A stretch of 64,000 nucleotides of DNA from assembly GCA_030278955.1 (NCBI GenBank), contig JAOANR010000014.1, forward strand, positions 17,486,068-17,550,067. The letters are read 5' to 3'. Made by a program: the position numbers and the translations under genes. The notes under the pieces are model-generated. The model saw only the letters and a list, made by a program, of their open reading frames with translations, was not told the DNA's origin and did no database searches. The number at the start of each line of letters is the position of its first letter. Within the stretch, counting starts at the first letter, position 1. Positions 13,846 to 26,441 of the stretch are shown here, piece by piece. The stretch is from Hygrophila difformis (Eukaryota; Streptophyta; Magnoliopsida; Lamiales; Acanthaceae).

Positions 13846-14536
13846 CGTCTTCTCCGATTTTCCAATCGATTTTCCGGCGATTTCGTCGGAATCCGACCCC
13901 CAAATACCCCCCCAAACACGTAATTTAAGCAATATAATCCCTTGCCTGAAGTCTTCCAACAATAATCAACCTTCGATTCGTTGATTCCAAGCTTCGATTC
14001 AAGCCGATCTACAAAAATCCAACCAAAATCATCCAAAAACCTTCATTCCCGTCACCACCAACAACAACCATCAAACCCACTTCAAAACTCATAAAAAACA
14101 AGTTGTAAGGTGTGGAAATCACTTACCAAGACATATACAAGCAATCCCCTAGCTGGATTTGAGCTCAAACTTCCTCAATCTCTCACAAGAACTCCATTTC
14201 TTCTCTTGTCTCCTCAAAAACGGGAATATGCCCTAGTCTCCATTGTGAAATCTGAAAAATGGACTAAGGGGGCTGATTTGGGGATTATAAGGGATGTGGG
14301 TCAACCCGGTTTGGAGGATGGGTCGGGTCGGAAGGTGGGTTAATGGGTTACACCACTTGTATTGACCACATTGCACACATTTGAGCACTTGAGCTCTTAT
14401 TCTTTTGTGGGTTTGAACCCACTTATTCTTCCATTTTGTTAAAACCATACCTACAAAATATCCATATAGTAAATCCTTTATTAATTAACCATAATTAATT
14501 AAATTAATCATGTGTTAATTAAATCGGGGTGTTACA

Positions 14537-14551
14537 ATCCCTCCCCCTTAT
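14537..14551 (-). promoter_or_regulatory. polypurine tract of the Ty3/gypsy element
   Basis: On the minus strand ATAAGGGGGAGGGAT lies directly before the TGTAACACC start of the 3' LTR. This is the expected place and composition of the plus-strand primer of reverse transcription. Confidence 0.9.
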
Positions 14552-17230
14552 GATCATTCGTCCTCGAATGTAAGAATATGGATTAAGTAGGTTACCTAAT
14601 TGGTTTGGAGTCAAATCCAATTCAGGATATCGCTCCAACATACTGTCATCGGTCTCCCAAGTAGCAGCTTCAGTTTCGAGCCTAGACCACAATACCTTAA
14701 CCACCGGAATGGTCTTGTGCCTCAACCTTCTCCTTCACATCACTTATGCGAACAAGATACTCCCCATACTCAAGACTCGCATCCAATTCAATCACATCCG
14801 GTTGGATAATCTTAGTTGGGTCGGATACCAACTTCCTGAGTTGAGAAACATGAAAACATCATGAGCTTGACCCACTTCAGATGGCAAAACCAACCTATAA
14901 CCCACTTTACCAACTCTCTCCACAATCTCATAGGGTCCAATGTATCTCGGGCTCAGCTTGCCCTTCTTACCGAACCGGCATATCCCTCACATAGGCGATA
15001 CCCGTAGTATTACCCAATCACCAACCTCAAATTCCACCTCTCGACGGTCTAAATCAGCATAGCTCTTCTGTCTGTCCTGAACCTCTTATATTCGATCCCT
15101 GATGATTCTCACTAGCTCAACAGTCTGCTCAATCATTTCAGGACTCACATTCACCTTATATGTTGGGTCATTCCAACATAAAGGACTCCTGCACTTCCTC
15201 CCATACAACGCCTCGAAGGAAACCATACCAATACTCGCATGATAACTGCTATTGTAACTGAACTCCACCAAACTGAGGTGATTCTCCCAACTACCCTGAA
15301 AGTCCAGTGCACAAGCTCGCAACATATCCTCTAAAGTCCTAATGGTCCTCTCTGTCTGACCATCTGACTGAGGATGTCATGCAGTACTCATGCTAATCTG
15401 CGTGCCAAACGATGTCTGTGCATCCTTCCAAAACTTGGACAGGAATCTAGAATCCCGATCAGACACAATCACATTGGGAATCCCAAATCTCCTAACAACA
15501 TGCTAAATGTAAGCCTGAGTAAGCTGGCTCATACTCCATGTCTCACCACGTCCTTATCATCAATCTTGAAACCCGGGCCTTACCCTCCTGAATCTTCTGT
15601 CTCAATACTGCCACTCACAAATCGTGAGTCGGGTAGTTCTGCTTATGTGGCTTAAGCCGTCGAGGTGCACAAGCAATCACCTTCCCATTCCGCATCAACA
15701 CACAACCTAAACCCTTAAGTGACGCATCCGTGTAAACTTCATACTCACCTGAATCATCAGGTAGTACCAAAACAGGTGCCTCGGTCACTTTCTTCTTCAA
15801 AAGTTCAAATGTTTGCTCACAATCATCATCCCATCCAAATCTGACATCTTTTATCAACAGTGTCGTCCGAGGTCTAGCAATACTAGAGAACCCCTCAATG
15901 AATCTGCGGTAGTAGCCAACAAAACCCAGGAAACTTCGGATCTCTCCCACAATCTTTGGGGCTTGCCATTTCAAAACCGCTTCCACTTTGGCAGGGTCAA
16001 CTGCAATACCCTCACCAGAAACGATGCGTCCCAGAAAAGACAAATTCTCTAACTAGAATTCACATTTAGAGGGTATAGCATACAACTTATGCTCTCGCAA
16101 TGTATTCGACATTGCCCTCAGATGACCCGCATGTACCTCACAAGTCGGCAAAATAGACTAGAATATCATCTATGAACACAACCACGCACACATACAGCAG
16201 GGGATGGAATACCCTATACATGAGATCCATGAAGATCGCTAGTGCGTTAGTCAAACCAAAAGGCATGACCGTGAATTCAAAATGTGCATAACGAGTCCTG
16301 AAAGTTGTCTTAGGCCTATCAGCCTCCGCCACCCTTATCTGATTGTAGTCCAATCTCAAATCAATCTTACTAAAAATACTGGCCCCTCTCAAATAATCAA
16401 ATAGATCCCCAATCCGTAGTAAAGGATACTTGTTTTTCCCGTGATTCAATTCAATTCTCTGTAATCGATGCACATCCTCATCGACCCATCATTCTTCTTA
16501 ACAAACAAAACAGGAGCTCCTTAAAGCGAGCTACTCGGCTAAATATACATGGTAAGCTCATTCAATTGATCCTTCAACTCCTTGAGTTCACAAGAGTCAT
16601 ATGGTAAGGAGCCTTAGAAATATGAGCTGCATCAGGCATCAGCTCAATAGTAAAATCAATCTCCCGAGGAGGTGGGAGACCAGGAATTTTATCGGGAAAT
16701 AAATCCCCGAACTCAGATACAACAGGGACATTCGAAGAAGCAGAAACTTCTACTCGAAGATCCCTCATTTGCCACAGGGAAATAGAACAACCCCTAGATA
16801 TCAAGTCACACAACAAAGCAACAGAAACCACACCAATAACAGGTGGAATCAAAGGATGTCGGTAAGAAACACACTTACTCAAAGAATCCTAAAAGGATAT
16901 TCATGAAATACCACAATCAATCACAGCATGATGGCAAAACAGCCAATCCATGCCCAATAGTACGTCAAAACCAGCCGGGCTAAAGACCACCAGGTCAGCC
17001 CTGAATTCGCGACTCTCGATGCTCAACACAGCATCTTGCATCAAATGATCACTTCGAATATTATCACCCGAAGGTAAAGAAACTAGCATCTGGTAGGGCT
17101 CCAACGGTCCTACTCCATGCTCTCGCACAAAACACAAAGCCACTAAAGAACACGAGGCTTCTGAATCTCACAGTACTAAGGCAGAAGGATTCGCAGCAGT
17201 GGTAGCATTTACTCCATGCTTACGAATGAA
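14552..17230 (-). pseudogene. Ty3/gypsy pol remnant (protease, RT, RNase H, partial integrase)
   Basis: Broken minus-strand frames in the usual order. Protease-like: 16901-17143, with AGFDVLLGMDWL. RT start: 16574-16882. RT core: 16138-16473, with the VMPFGLTNA and FIDDILVY motifs. RT thumb/RNase H: 15615-16043, with [17 protein letters not shown] and [13 protein letters not shown]. Integrase C-terminal half: 15086-15325, with [19 protein letters not shown]. Chromodomain-like end: about 14590-14725. Only about 290 bp separate the RNase H piece from the integrase piece, so the end of RNase H, the zinc finger and the catalytic core are deleted. Frameshifts and stops separate the other pieces. 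It cannot make an active polyprotein. Confidence 0.9.
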
Positions 17231-18139
17231 ATTTAGAGTCTCAAATGAACATAAGACTCTAGAATCAAACACAATAAAACCAACATAAAATGCGACATAA
17301 ATAATTCCCATATCAAGGAAACGGGTTTATCTTTCAACCAGAGAGTAAAAAAGAAACACCTGTGATACATGCATTACACACATGCCAAAACGTTATCCAA
17401 TCAACGTAACTTTTCCATCACATAAAGACAACATACTAGGAAGTCCCCTAGTTCGGACTCGCCCCAGTGATATCGGCCCCCTTCACGTTACCGATCTTTC
17501 TATGCAGGATAGTAACCTTGCCTCGTCTCATGCGACAGGCATTCAACGCTTCGAGAACCATCTAATGTTCTTTTGATTGACCCAGTGTCAATTCTATGCC
17601 ACTTCATATCATTATTCTTTCTAACCAAACCCGACTATACCCTTACTGGCATAACTAAGAAATGGTTTCCACCATCCTTCGCATGCAGGCGGACTGCAAT
17701 TATCTATATCATCCCAATGGGTTATCGCACAATGGAGACTTTCTCAGTACCCTATCTCACTCTCGAGGGTACGTCAAACCCATCTGAACACCATTCAACA
17801 AATAGATCCCGCTTGGATAGCCATTCGAATAGCCCAGGCTTCCATGATGCCTTTCCAAACTATTCAGCCAACTTAGATTACAACATCAACAAACAATGTT
17901 GGAAGAAATCACCAATCGTATACAAAGCAGTATATATAAACGACAAAATTAAATAACCGATCAAAAGTCATTCATAGACCTCAATGACTGTGAAGTCACA
18001 AAGATCCTGACTGGAGTACCATTGTCTTTCCACAGTTCCCCAACTGTGGCTCAACCTGGTATGCGCAAATCTCAACAAAAATAAGAATAAGAATGCAAAT
18101 CTACACTATATGTATCCCACACACATCTCACCGCCTATG
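17231..18139 (-). other. decayed gag region of the Ty3/gypsy element
   Basis: The space between the protease remnant and the primer site, less the hAT insertion, is only about 950 bp. Gag should lie here. I see no zinc knuckle or long frame, so gag is truncated or decayed beyond recognition. Confidence 0.4.
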
Positions 18140-19133
18140 TAGGGGTGGGCGTCGGGTCGGGTTGTCGGGTTCGGGTACCCGAAAGTCGGGTACCCGACAC
18201 TATCGGGTATCTAAAATAGATACCCGAACCCGACCCGCACAAAAGCGGGTACCCGATATTCGGGTACCCGACTTTATCGGGTCGGGTTTGTCGGGTACCC
18301 GATACCCGAAAAAAATATTATTTTTAAAAAAATATATATTCAATATATTTAGTGTAAATTTTTTAAAATACAATTATTAACCCAAATTACACAATTCTTT
18401 TAAAAAAAACTAAGATTAATACTAATATTCAAGCATATATAGGTATGTTATAACAAATTTTAATAAGAAAATTTTTAATTTAATTTAAATGATAATAACT
18501 ATCAATTTAAAATAATACTAACTATGGTGGTGATACTAGTAGTTTTATTTTAAATTTTTCTTGATTTAAATCAATTTTCTTATTTAAAAAACAAATTATT
18601 TAAAAAATATAAAATTTCAGTTTTATTTATTATTATTTAAAATAAATTAGTAAATTAATTAAATTTAGTGCTCTACGGTGACAATATTAATTAAAATAAA
18701 AAATATAACTCAACGTTTTATCTTCGATTCTTGAAATCCTCTGTTATATTCAAGATTAATAATATTATCCATCACTAATACCAAAATAATTAAATATCGT
18801 AAACTATACAAATTTTTTAAGTTTATACTTAATTTTTTACCACATTGAATAAAAAATAAGTACAGTTATCAAATACATATGAATATTGTAGAGCAAAACA
18901 TATAAATAAATATTAGGAGAAAAATATTAAAATTTATTTATTTAATTATTTTGTCGGGTACCCGATACCCGATCGGGTATTCGGCTACAAACCCGACACC
19001 CGACCCGATAGATAATTGTCGGGTCGGGTACCCGAAATGTCGGGTTTTAAAAATTAAAACCCGACAAAACCCGAACCCGACATGTCGGGTTCGGGTCGGG
19101 TACCCGATACCCGACAAAAAATGCCCACCCCTA
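18140..19133. mobile_element. non-autonomous hAT element nested in the retrotransposon
   Basis: A 994-bp element with inverted ends TAGGGGTGGGC and GCCCACCCCTA. The 8-bp flank CGCCTATG is perfectly duplicated (18132-18139 and 19134-19141), the hAT signature. About 160 bp inside each end are packed with GGGTACCCGA and CGGGT repeats, likely subterminal transposase-binding arrays. The AT-rich core has no transposase. It inserted after the retrotransposon arrived. Confidence 0.93.
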
Positions 19134-19176
19134 CGCCTATGTCTACACAAATTTTAATAAGATAAAAGAGCACACA

Positions 19177-19189
19177 GGCTCTGATACCA
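19177..19189 (-). promoter_or_regulatory. primer binding site, initiator Met-tRNA
   Basis: On the minus strand TGGTATCAGAGCC begins three bases after the 5' LTR end. It matches the 3' end of plant initiator tRNA-Met and fixes the element's orientation. Confidence 0.93.
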
Positions 19190-19192
19190 CTC

Positions 19193-19788
19193 TGTAACGC
19201 CCCGAAAATTCAAACCTGATTTTCGCAAGCGTTACCGCTGTACTAACTATCCTAAACTAGTGGCCAGCTAATTTAAAATAGCTAGTACAACACTGGGTAA
19301 ACCTAAAGTGATCATCTGATTAATCCGGTTTAATGCGGAAGCTAAAACAAATAAAACACATAAGCACATAAACAATTACCACAGAACAACTGCATAAAGC
19401 AAACTCTGTCAGAGTAACAGGCTACAAGCCTCTCAGATCATGATCAGGCAACCTGTCAATACATCAAAGGGAGCTACCGGCCCAAAGCAGTAAATCACGT
19501 ACTCAAACAAGGCCACAGGCCGATATGAAATAAATCCTAGCTTCACAGGCCTCAACTAATCAAGTATATATCAAGCAAAAGCAGTCAACAGAGTATCACA
19601 TAATGACATATAAATAATAATAATAACAGAAATGTCCTATCTATGTGATCTCTCGTAACCCCAAACCCAGTCATGCTCCAGCACCTCCAGCAGGATCTAT
19701 AAAACAGACAAAAGCAAAGGGGGTCAGTACAACGTACTGAGCAAGACTATGTGCCGGGGAGTAAAGGAAAACATCATCATATCTCATG

Positions 19789-19845
<57 letters not shown>

Positions 19846-21639
19846 TAATTAACAGAGCATAATATAGATAAAGCAGATAAAACATCACACCGTCCCATAC
19901 CGGTGCTTCAACCACAATCATACAATTTATGCAAGTGATGCATGGCCTAACATACACCTATCTACCCTACATGCAAGTGCAATGAATATGCCTAGCCGGC
20001 AACCTAAACCCGGGAGGTATGAACCCACGGGTGAGGATATCATCAACTCCAACCCGTTACAGGGTAACATACACCATCCCCGCAGGGACCACAGGCATCA
20101 CAGCCCAATCACAGGCATCACAGCCAAATCACAGGCATCACAGCGTAATAATCACCGGTAAAGGCTGCCCGATCAGACATTTCCAATATGTCCATCCATT
20201 CATAATGCAATACCATGCATTATAATAACCAGCCCAAAAGGGCCAACAGGAATAACAACCAATAATCCACCCCGCAGGGTCACCGGGACTCAACAACACC
20301 TGTAAAGGCTGCCCGATCAATCATAAACATTATAACAACCCTTGGGGTTAATAATCGTCAATTCCACTGCAATAACATGCATATGAAAATACAGTGATAT
20401 TCAAGCACCTACACACTAGGTTCGCATGCTTCTCAACATATAAGAAATTCAATACATAGCCCTCTAGGCTAAAGCATTAATGATATAATAATTCAACAGT
20501 TTTCCCTAAGCAATTCAACAACCCCCACGGGCCAATTGATTAACCCACGGTTTACCAATAATATTTGGGGAAGTCATAACAATAATTGGTGCAAAGAAAA
20601 CATTAATATAGAATCAAAATTGCACAAAAATGGGCCAAACATGGCCTTCCTGCTCACTGCGCGCCCGCGCGCGTAAAACGCTGACATACGCAGCCCAGTA
20701 CTGTAGCGATACTGTAGCAAGTTACTGCGGTAACTACTGTAGCGAGTTACTGCGGTAACCACTGTAGCGAGTTACTGCGGTAACTACTGTACAAGTTACT
20801 GTGGTGGTTACTATTCAAATTACCGTGGTAATTACTGTTCAAATTACCGTGGTAATTACTGTGGCGAATTACTGCGGTAACTACGCAAGTTACCGCGGTA
20901 ACTACTGTACAGTTACTTTAGCAGTACTGTAGCAGTTACTGTTCATCGTCTTCACCGATTTTCCAATCGGTTTTCCGGCGATTTCGCCGGAATCCGACCC
21001 CCAAATACCCCCCCCCAAACACGTAATTTAAGCAATATAATCCCTTGCCTGAAGTCTTCCAACAATAATCAACCTTCGATTCGTTGATTCCAAGCTTTGA
21101 TTCAAGCCGATCTACAAAAATCCAACCAAAATCACCCAAAAACCTTCATTCCCGTCACCACCAACAACAACCATCAAACCCACTTCAAAACTCATCAAAA
21201 ACAAGTTGTAAGGTGTGGAAATCACTTACCAAGACATATACAAGCAATCCCCTAGCTAGATTTGAGCTCAAACTTCCTCAATCTCTCACAAGAACTCCAT
21301 TTCTTCTCTTGTCTCCTCAAAAACGAGAATAAGCCCTAGTCTCCATCGTGAAATCTGAAAAATGGACTAAGGGGGCTGATTTGGGGATTATAAGGGATGT
21401 GGGTCAACCCGGTTTGGAGGATGGGTCGGGTCGGAAGGTGGGTTAATGGGTTACACCACTTGTATTGACCACATTGCACACATTTGAGCACTTGAGCTCT
21501 TATTCTTTTGTGGGTTTGAACCCACTTATTCTTCCATTTTGTTAAAATCATACCTACAAAATATCCATATAGTAAATCCTTTATTAATTAACCACAATTA
21601 ATTAAATTAATCATGTGTTAATTAAATCGGGGTGTTACA
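19193..21639 (-). repeat. LTR (5' LTR in element orientation)
   Basis: A 2447-bp partner of 11952-14536. The first several hundred bases differ at only a few positions. The differences I see are mostly repeat-number changes. Both LTRs keep matching TGTAAC/GTTACA ends. Confidence 0.95.
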
Positions 21640-21950
21640 ATAAGAATATCATCCGAAAATGTCACATCTAATTGTACATCTCCAAAATCAATACCCGTTT
21701 TATCATCACCTACATCAACTATCCATTTTGCAAATTTTCTGCCATAATAAATTTCATTGTAAACAACAATTCTTGTGGTATCTTGAGTTAATCATTCTAA
21801 ATTGCATATTAATACTTTTAGTCACATCTTGCCAGTGACGCAAAATATTACAACATAACTGTTCATGGCTAAAAATTGATTTTGGAAGATAAAATCCGAC
21901 ATTCTTTAAAGATTGACACTGACTTTGTTTATAATTATAGCAAAACAAAC
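21640..21950 (-). pseudogene. Helitron/PIF1-like helicase relic, upstream part
   Basis: On the minus strand the relic reads RKFAKWIVDVGDD and then VTFSDDILI up to the retrotransposon border. Just upstream is a frame with VTKSINMQF. These fit the order LTKNMRL...FAxWILxIGDG...IPDDLLI of Helitron-type PIF1 helicases. The next expected block is found at 11800-11951, on the other side of the inserted element. Stop codons and frameshifts are present. Confidence 0.5.
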
Positions 21951-24900
21951 TGTGAGTGAGAATTTCCTCATCTCAAATCGAATAAAAAATTTGGTTAAAT
22001 CAAATAAACTCATAAATATTTTACCAATCAATAATATTCTACTTTCATGGTTTGAAGGGTTTATGGAATGTCTTAGGGATTTTGGGAGATGATGTATTTT
22101 TTACTATGAAAACTTGATGCTCGTTGATATTTATGCAATTCCTATATCTAGGGTTCATGATTATTAATTTGGATTAATGTTTTTGGATCCGAATGTTTGT
22201 CTAGATTAATAGTTGAATGCCAATTTAATTTGGGTATCCGTAATTGTACTTGAATAGAATAGGTGGTAACCGGGTTGATTAGTTCCCTTATGGGGAATTG
22301 TGTAATCAAATTGAGAATTATTCCGCGTAGGTAGTAATGGTTTGAATCGGGCTTTTCTAAATTGTAATGCAATTGAACAATGTTTTCTATGGGTGTACAT
22401 AGGAATGTTGATTCGATTAGGGGCAATTAACGGACGTACCTTAATTGTCTAATCTGTAAAGAAAAGTTGGTTGTCTAAGCGGACCTGACAACTATAACCG
22501 GGTTATCAACTTGTATCATGTTTATGCATCGATGATCTTGCCCAAATGTCATTCCAATTCATTCTTTGAACTAGAGATTTTTAATTTCATAAGTTACAAA
22601 TTCAATATTGTTTAATCTTGTGCTCTTGAATTCACTTTGATATTTATTTACTTGTGACAATGCCAAAAACCCCCTTTAAATTATTGTATATAATATGAAA
22701 TAGTTGTATTTCAATCACTGAGGATTCAACCATTGTCACTGTTATACTATATTTATTTTGTACTAGGTGACACGTGAATTAAATTATCTTTTGCAGCTAT
22801 ACGAAAAGCTGTCAATCATGCATGCTTTGCTAGTGTAGTAATACCAAAGAGAGATTCGCAGTGATAGTGATATGGGCCACAAATGGACAAATGGGTTGGG
22901 CTATATAAAGATTTTTTTTTTGGGCTTTAAGGGCTGGCTACTACTAGGTCCAGTTTGATTACTACCCTTTGGATCGTACCCGACAATGCAATTCATACTC
23001 CAACGCCCAGCCCAGTGGCATGTATTTGGTGGACTTCCAAACTCGAAAGAAAAGTCTATACATATACTTGCTCCTTTTTTTCTTTCTTTCTTTCTTTTTC
23101 TTTTTTTTTTTCCTTTGCATATTTGGTAAATGGTTAATGTTCACATACATATTTTAACTTAAAATTTTATCATATTTACACAAGTTAAAATATAATCGAG
23201 TGATATCTTCGATTCATCTCGTTTTGTACTTTTTAAATATCGAAATTTTAGAATTTTACTTGCACCGAACTTGAAATATTAATGGTTTAAAATGTGCATT
23301 GAATTGCGCGCTGAAAATTATAAAAAGGTAATTATATCTTTCCACCAGCTATAGTATATCATATATATATATGTGTGTGTGTGTGGTCTATTTGACAATT
23401 ACTTGTTAATTGTTAATTGATTACGTGAGTAATAAATTAGTTAAAATTAGAAGTTTGACAATTTTGAGACCAACTTTCTGCCTACAATAAGTTGAAATTC
23501 AAAATGCTACGTTTTGAGGTGGATTCAAAAACAAAGTTGATTAGACACTGTTAATACATTGTTTGAACTTTATAACCTGTACTTTTCATTGAGATGTTGA
23601 CACATGTGTTAGCACATTGCTTTGTCGACGACAGTTATTAGACTCGACTGGGTTTAATGATTTGGCTATATATTTGTATCGAGTCTGTAATTTGAAAGTA
23701 GATTGAGTATTCATTGTTTAGATCTTTACTGTATAAGTCTTGAGAGTTTTTCACAGTTCTTGAGTCTTCAAGATAGTTAGTTTGATCTTTAAGATGATAA
23801 TACTTTGAAGAATTCAAGTTGTAATTGATATGCGCTTATTGTAAACGTATGGAGTTGAAGATTCAGGTTTATCAAAGAAGAAGAACGAAGAAGATCAGAT
23901 TCAAGGAGATTCTGGAGATTCGGATCAGGGGGTGTTTAGTCCTAACGATGGAGTTCATCTAGATAGTTCGTCCAGTGTTGAGTCCGATTCTAAGGTTGAA
24001 TCTAGGTTGAAGTCTGTAGAGTTTTTTGGTTCTTCTTAGTCTAGATAGTCTGGATTGGTATCCCCAGATGTAGGTTGCAAAACCGAACTGGGTCAACAAA
24101 TTCTTGATGTTCTTATTGCTTTCCATACACACAAAGTTACAACACACTAATAACGAACTCAATTGAATCTTGGTTAAAATGGACCTTCAGACATTATTTT
24201 AAGTAATTTTATTTCTTTAAAAAGCTATTTTGTCTCATAATGTCTCACAAGTCACAAATGAGTTGATTCAATTTAGTTGTTTTGTCAAATACCCCATACG
24301 AACTATAAGATTGAGGTTTAATTAATGTTTTGGTTGGATTCCCAACTAACCCTTCAACAAAATATAACATACTATTTAACCAATAGTTGGTTGGTTCAAC
24401 TTAAGTAGTAATTATTAGCATTGAAAAGTTGTATGGAAAAATGCATATCGATCCATAACAGTGAATGAGAGGGAAACGAAATTAATTTGTTGCAAAAACT
24501 TGCACCTCGTTTATTTTCATCTTTGTCAAACAGTCTATGGCGGTTCTAGGCTTAACATGGATTCATTGCCATCTTTATATAACAATAAACTATTATGCAG
24601 TAGCGGATGTAGAAAATTTTTAAGTAGTGTTCAAAAAAAATAATAGAACTATATTGAATTAGTGGTTGTAGTTACAACACAAAAAATATTGAGTATAGCT
24701 TGGTTAGAATGAATTGTTGTGGTGTCACCATAAAAATTGAGTGGTGGCATCAAGCCTGATCTTGTTAAATTTAAAAAATTCTATCTTAAAATACAGTTTA
24801 AATAATTTAAGTGGTGTCATGTGTCACCTCTAATTAACACATGCATCCGTCCATGCTATTATGTACTCTATTTAGCTTGTAGTCTTCTACTCTCTTCATC

Positions 24901-26238
24901 CACTTTATTATATTTTGTTTGACTTTTGATTTTTTATTGTTCAACTTCAATTCAATTTTATTACAAGCATATAATAAACATATTGTTAATTTCATCTAAT
25001 CGTATGGTTTTAGAAAAATCAATTTTTTTATAATGTTAATTTTTATATAATTTTGAAATATTAAGTATTAATAATATGTTTTGAATGGCGCGAAATCATG
25101 AAATGTAACATTTAAAAAATGGGGGAGTATGTTATATAATTTTCACTTATACATATTAAAAATGTGAACTGTTAAACAAGGACATTCAATTACTTGTCGA
25201 CACCTAAACGTCACTATTTTTTTTTTTTTAAAAAAAAAGTACATTAAATTACCAACAAAAAAATTTAGACCAAATAAAAAGTGGAGGGAGTGGAGTATAA
25301 AATACACAAGAGGATGTGTTTAATTAAAGTATTAGTCCAATTATGAATGAGAAGAGTATGTAGAATAATAATTGCGCCTAATTGGTGCTCAACTTGATAC
25401 AATTGCAGTGGGGACTGTGGACTGTGGAGAGTCCCCTCCCTCCATCATTTACTATAATTTAATCTACAATACATACTTACATAACATGTACACTTGCAAG
25501 AATTAATTCTTGATTGATGACCCATGACAGGTCACTACAAGTCTACACAAATGCAGTACTACTATATTATGTGCATTGTAATGGAATCGTAATTCATCAT
25601 TTTTATCTCTCCAAAAAAAGGGAAACATTTACAAGGGAATCAATATCAATCAATATAATGAATGAATAATAATGAACCCATACCCACTGCAGTATAATTG
25701 TGTGAATGCGATGTTACTGCACTCGAAATATATATAGTGCTATGCAGTTTGATCCACAAAAATATACTATGTACACTCAGAAGCCAGAAAGGGCCTAATT
25801 TGGTATAGAAAATAGAATCTTGATTGGTCCATACATTATTACGCGGTACATTTATAATCAAATTATAGTATGTATAGTAGGTAGGTGTGTTTGTACCACT
25901 GGAAGGCTGTCCTCTCCACATGGTTCATTAAAAGCATCCATATCCACTTGATTGCGGCACAACCACTCACCATATCTATCGGGTTCTTTTATCGTAGGAG
26001 GTTTTGAAAAGAAAAAAAAAAAAAAAAAAAGACAAAATTATAATAACAAAAACAAACAAACAAACAAAAAAAGCCCCCTTCTATTAGTAAAAGAAGTTGT
26101 AATTAAAAAGTGTATTTAATTTAATTACATGTTGGGTCTTCACCTCCCATCCCAAAAGGTTGGGGTTGGATACTTGGATTCCCACATGTCCCTCTCTTTA
26201 TAAAAGATGAATATTTTCATTCATGATTTATCAAAAAT
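21951..26238. other. gene-poor interval with old repeat debris
   Basis: I see no convincing host gene. A Ser/Asp-rich open stretch lies on the plus strand at about 23849-24040 and could be the eroded end of a retrotransposon frame; I cannot assign it. A repeat with ends like AGCGGATGTAGAAAA and CATGCATCCGTCCATGCT lies at about 24600-24860, possibly an old MITE. T/C-rich tracts occur near 23072-23110 and a short GT run near 23375. Confidence 0.3.
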
Positions 26239-26260
26239 AAATAAATAAATAAATAAATTA

Positions 26261-26419
26261 GGGGATGTGGACTTAATCCAAGTGGTTAAGTCCATTGATT
26301 TCCAACGGAAGGTTGGAGGTTCGATTCCCCATCGGTCCCCTTTCCCTCCTTTTATTCCCTTTGTAATTTGTGTGGCATGGACTTCAACCACAAATTTCCT
26401 AGCCTGTATAGGCTGTTCA
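26261..26419 (+). mobile_element. tRNA-derived SINE, second copy of the family at 330-500
   Basis: It starts GGGGATGTGGACTTAATCC, has AAGTGGTTAAGTCC and the B box GGTTCGATTCCCC, and ends CCTGTATAGGCTGTTCA before an A-rich tail. It follows an (AAAT)n run at about 26235-26258. A 13-14 bp target duplication is not clear because both flanks are A/T repeats. Confidence 0.75.
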
Positions 26420-26441
26420 AAAAAATAAAAAATAAAAAATA

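Larger units (their letters stand above)
11952..14536 (-). repeat. LTR (3' LTR in element orientation)
   Basis: A 2585-bp repeat nearly identical to 19193-21639. It is longer mainly because an AAT microsatellite (about 12545-12633) and a TACTGTAGC-type minisatellite (about 13545-13845) are expanded. It holds short spurious open frames, including a poly-isoleucine one over the AAT repeat, which are not genes. Confidence 0.95.
11952..21639 (-). mobile_element. Ty3/gypsy LTR retrotransposon, complete ends, decayed interior
   Basis: Two direct repeats of 2585 and 2447 bp bound the element. Each starts TGTAAC and ends GTTACA. The flanking 5-mers are ATAAG at 11947-11951 and ATAAG at 21640-21644, a perfect target duplication. 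Read on the minus strand, the right repeat is the 5' LTR. It is followed by the primer site TGGTATCAGAGCC, then a broken pol, then a polypurine tract, then the 3' LTR. A chromodomain-like VKVLWSRLETEAATWE follows the integrase remnant, which suggests a chromovirus-type element. A 994-bp hAT element is nested near the PBS side. Gag is not recognisable and most of the integrase is missing, so the copy is non-autonomous. Confidence 0.95.

Noticed and set aside
14110..14448. Open frames at the end of the LTR (also 21084-21551)
   Set aside because: Present in both LTRs and unrelated to any known protein; chance frames in LTR sequence.
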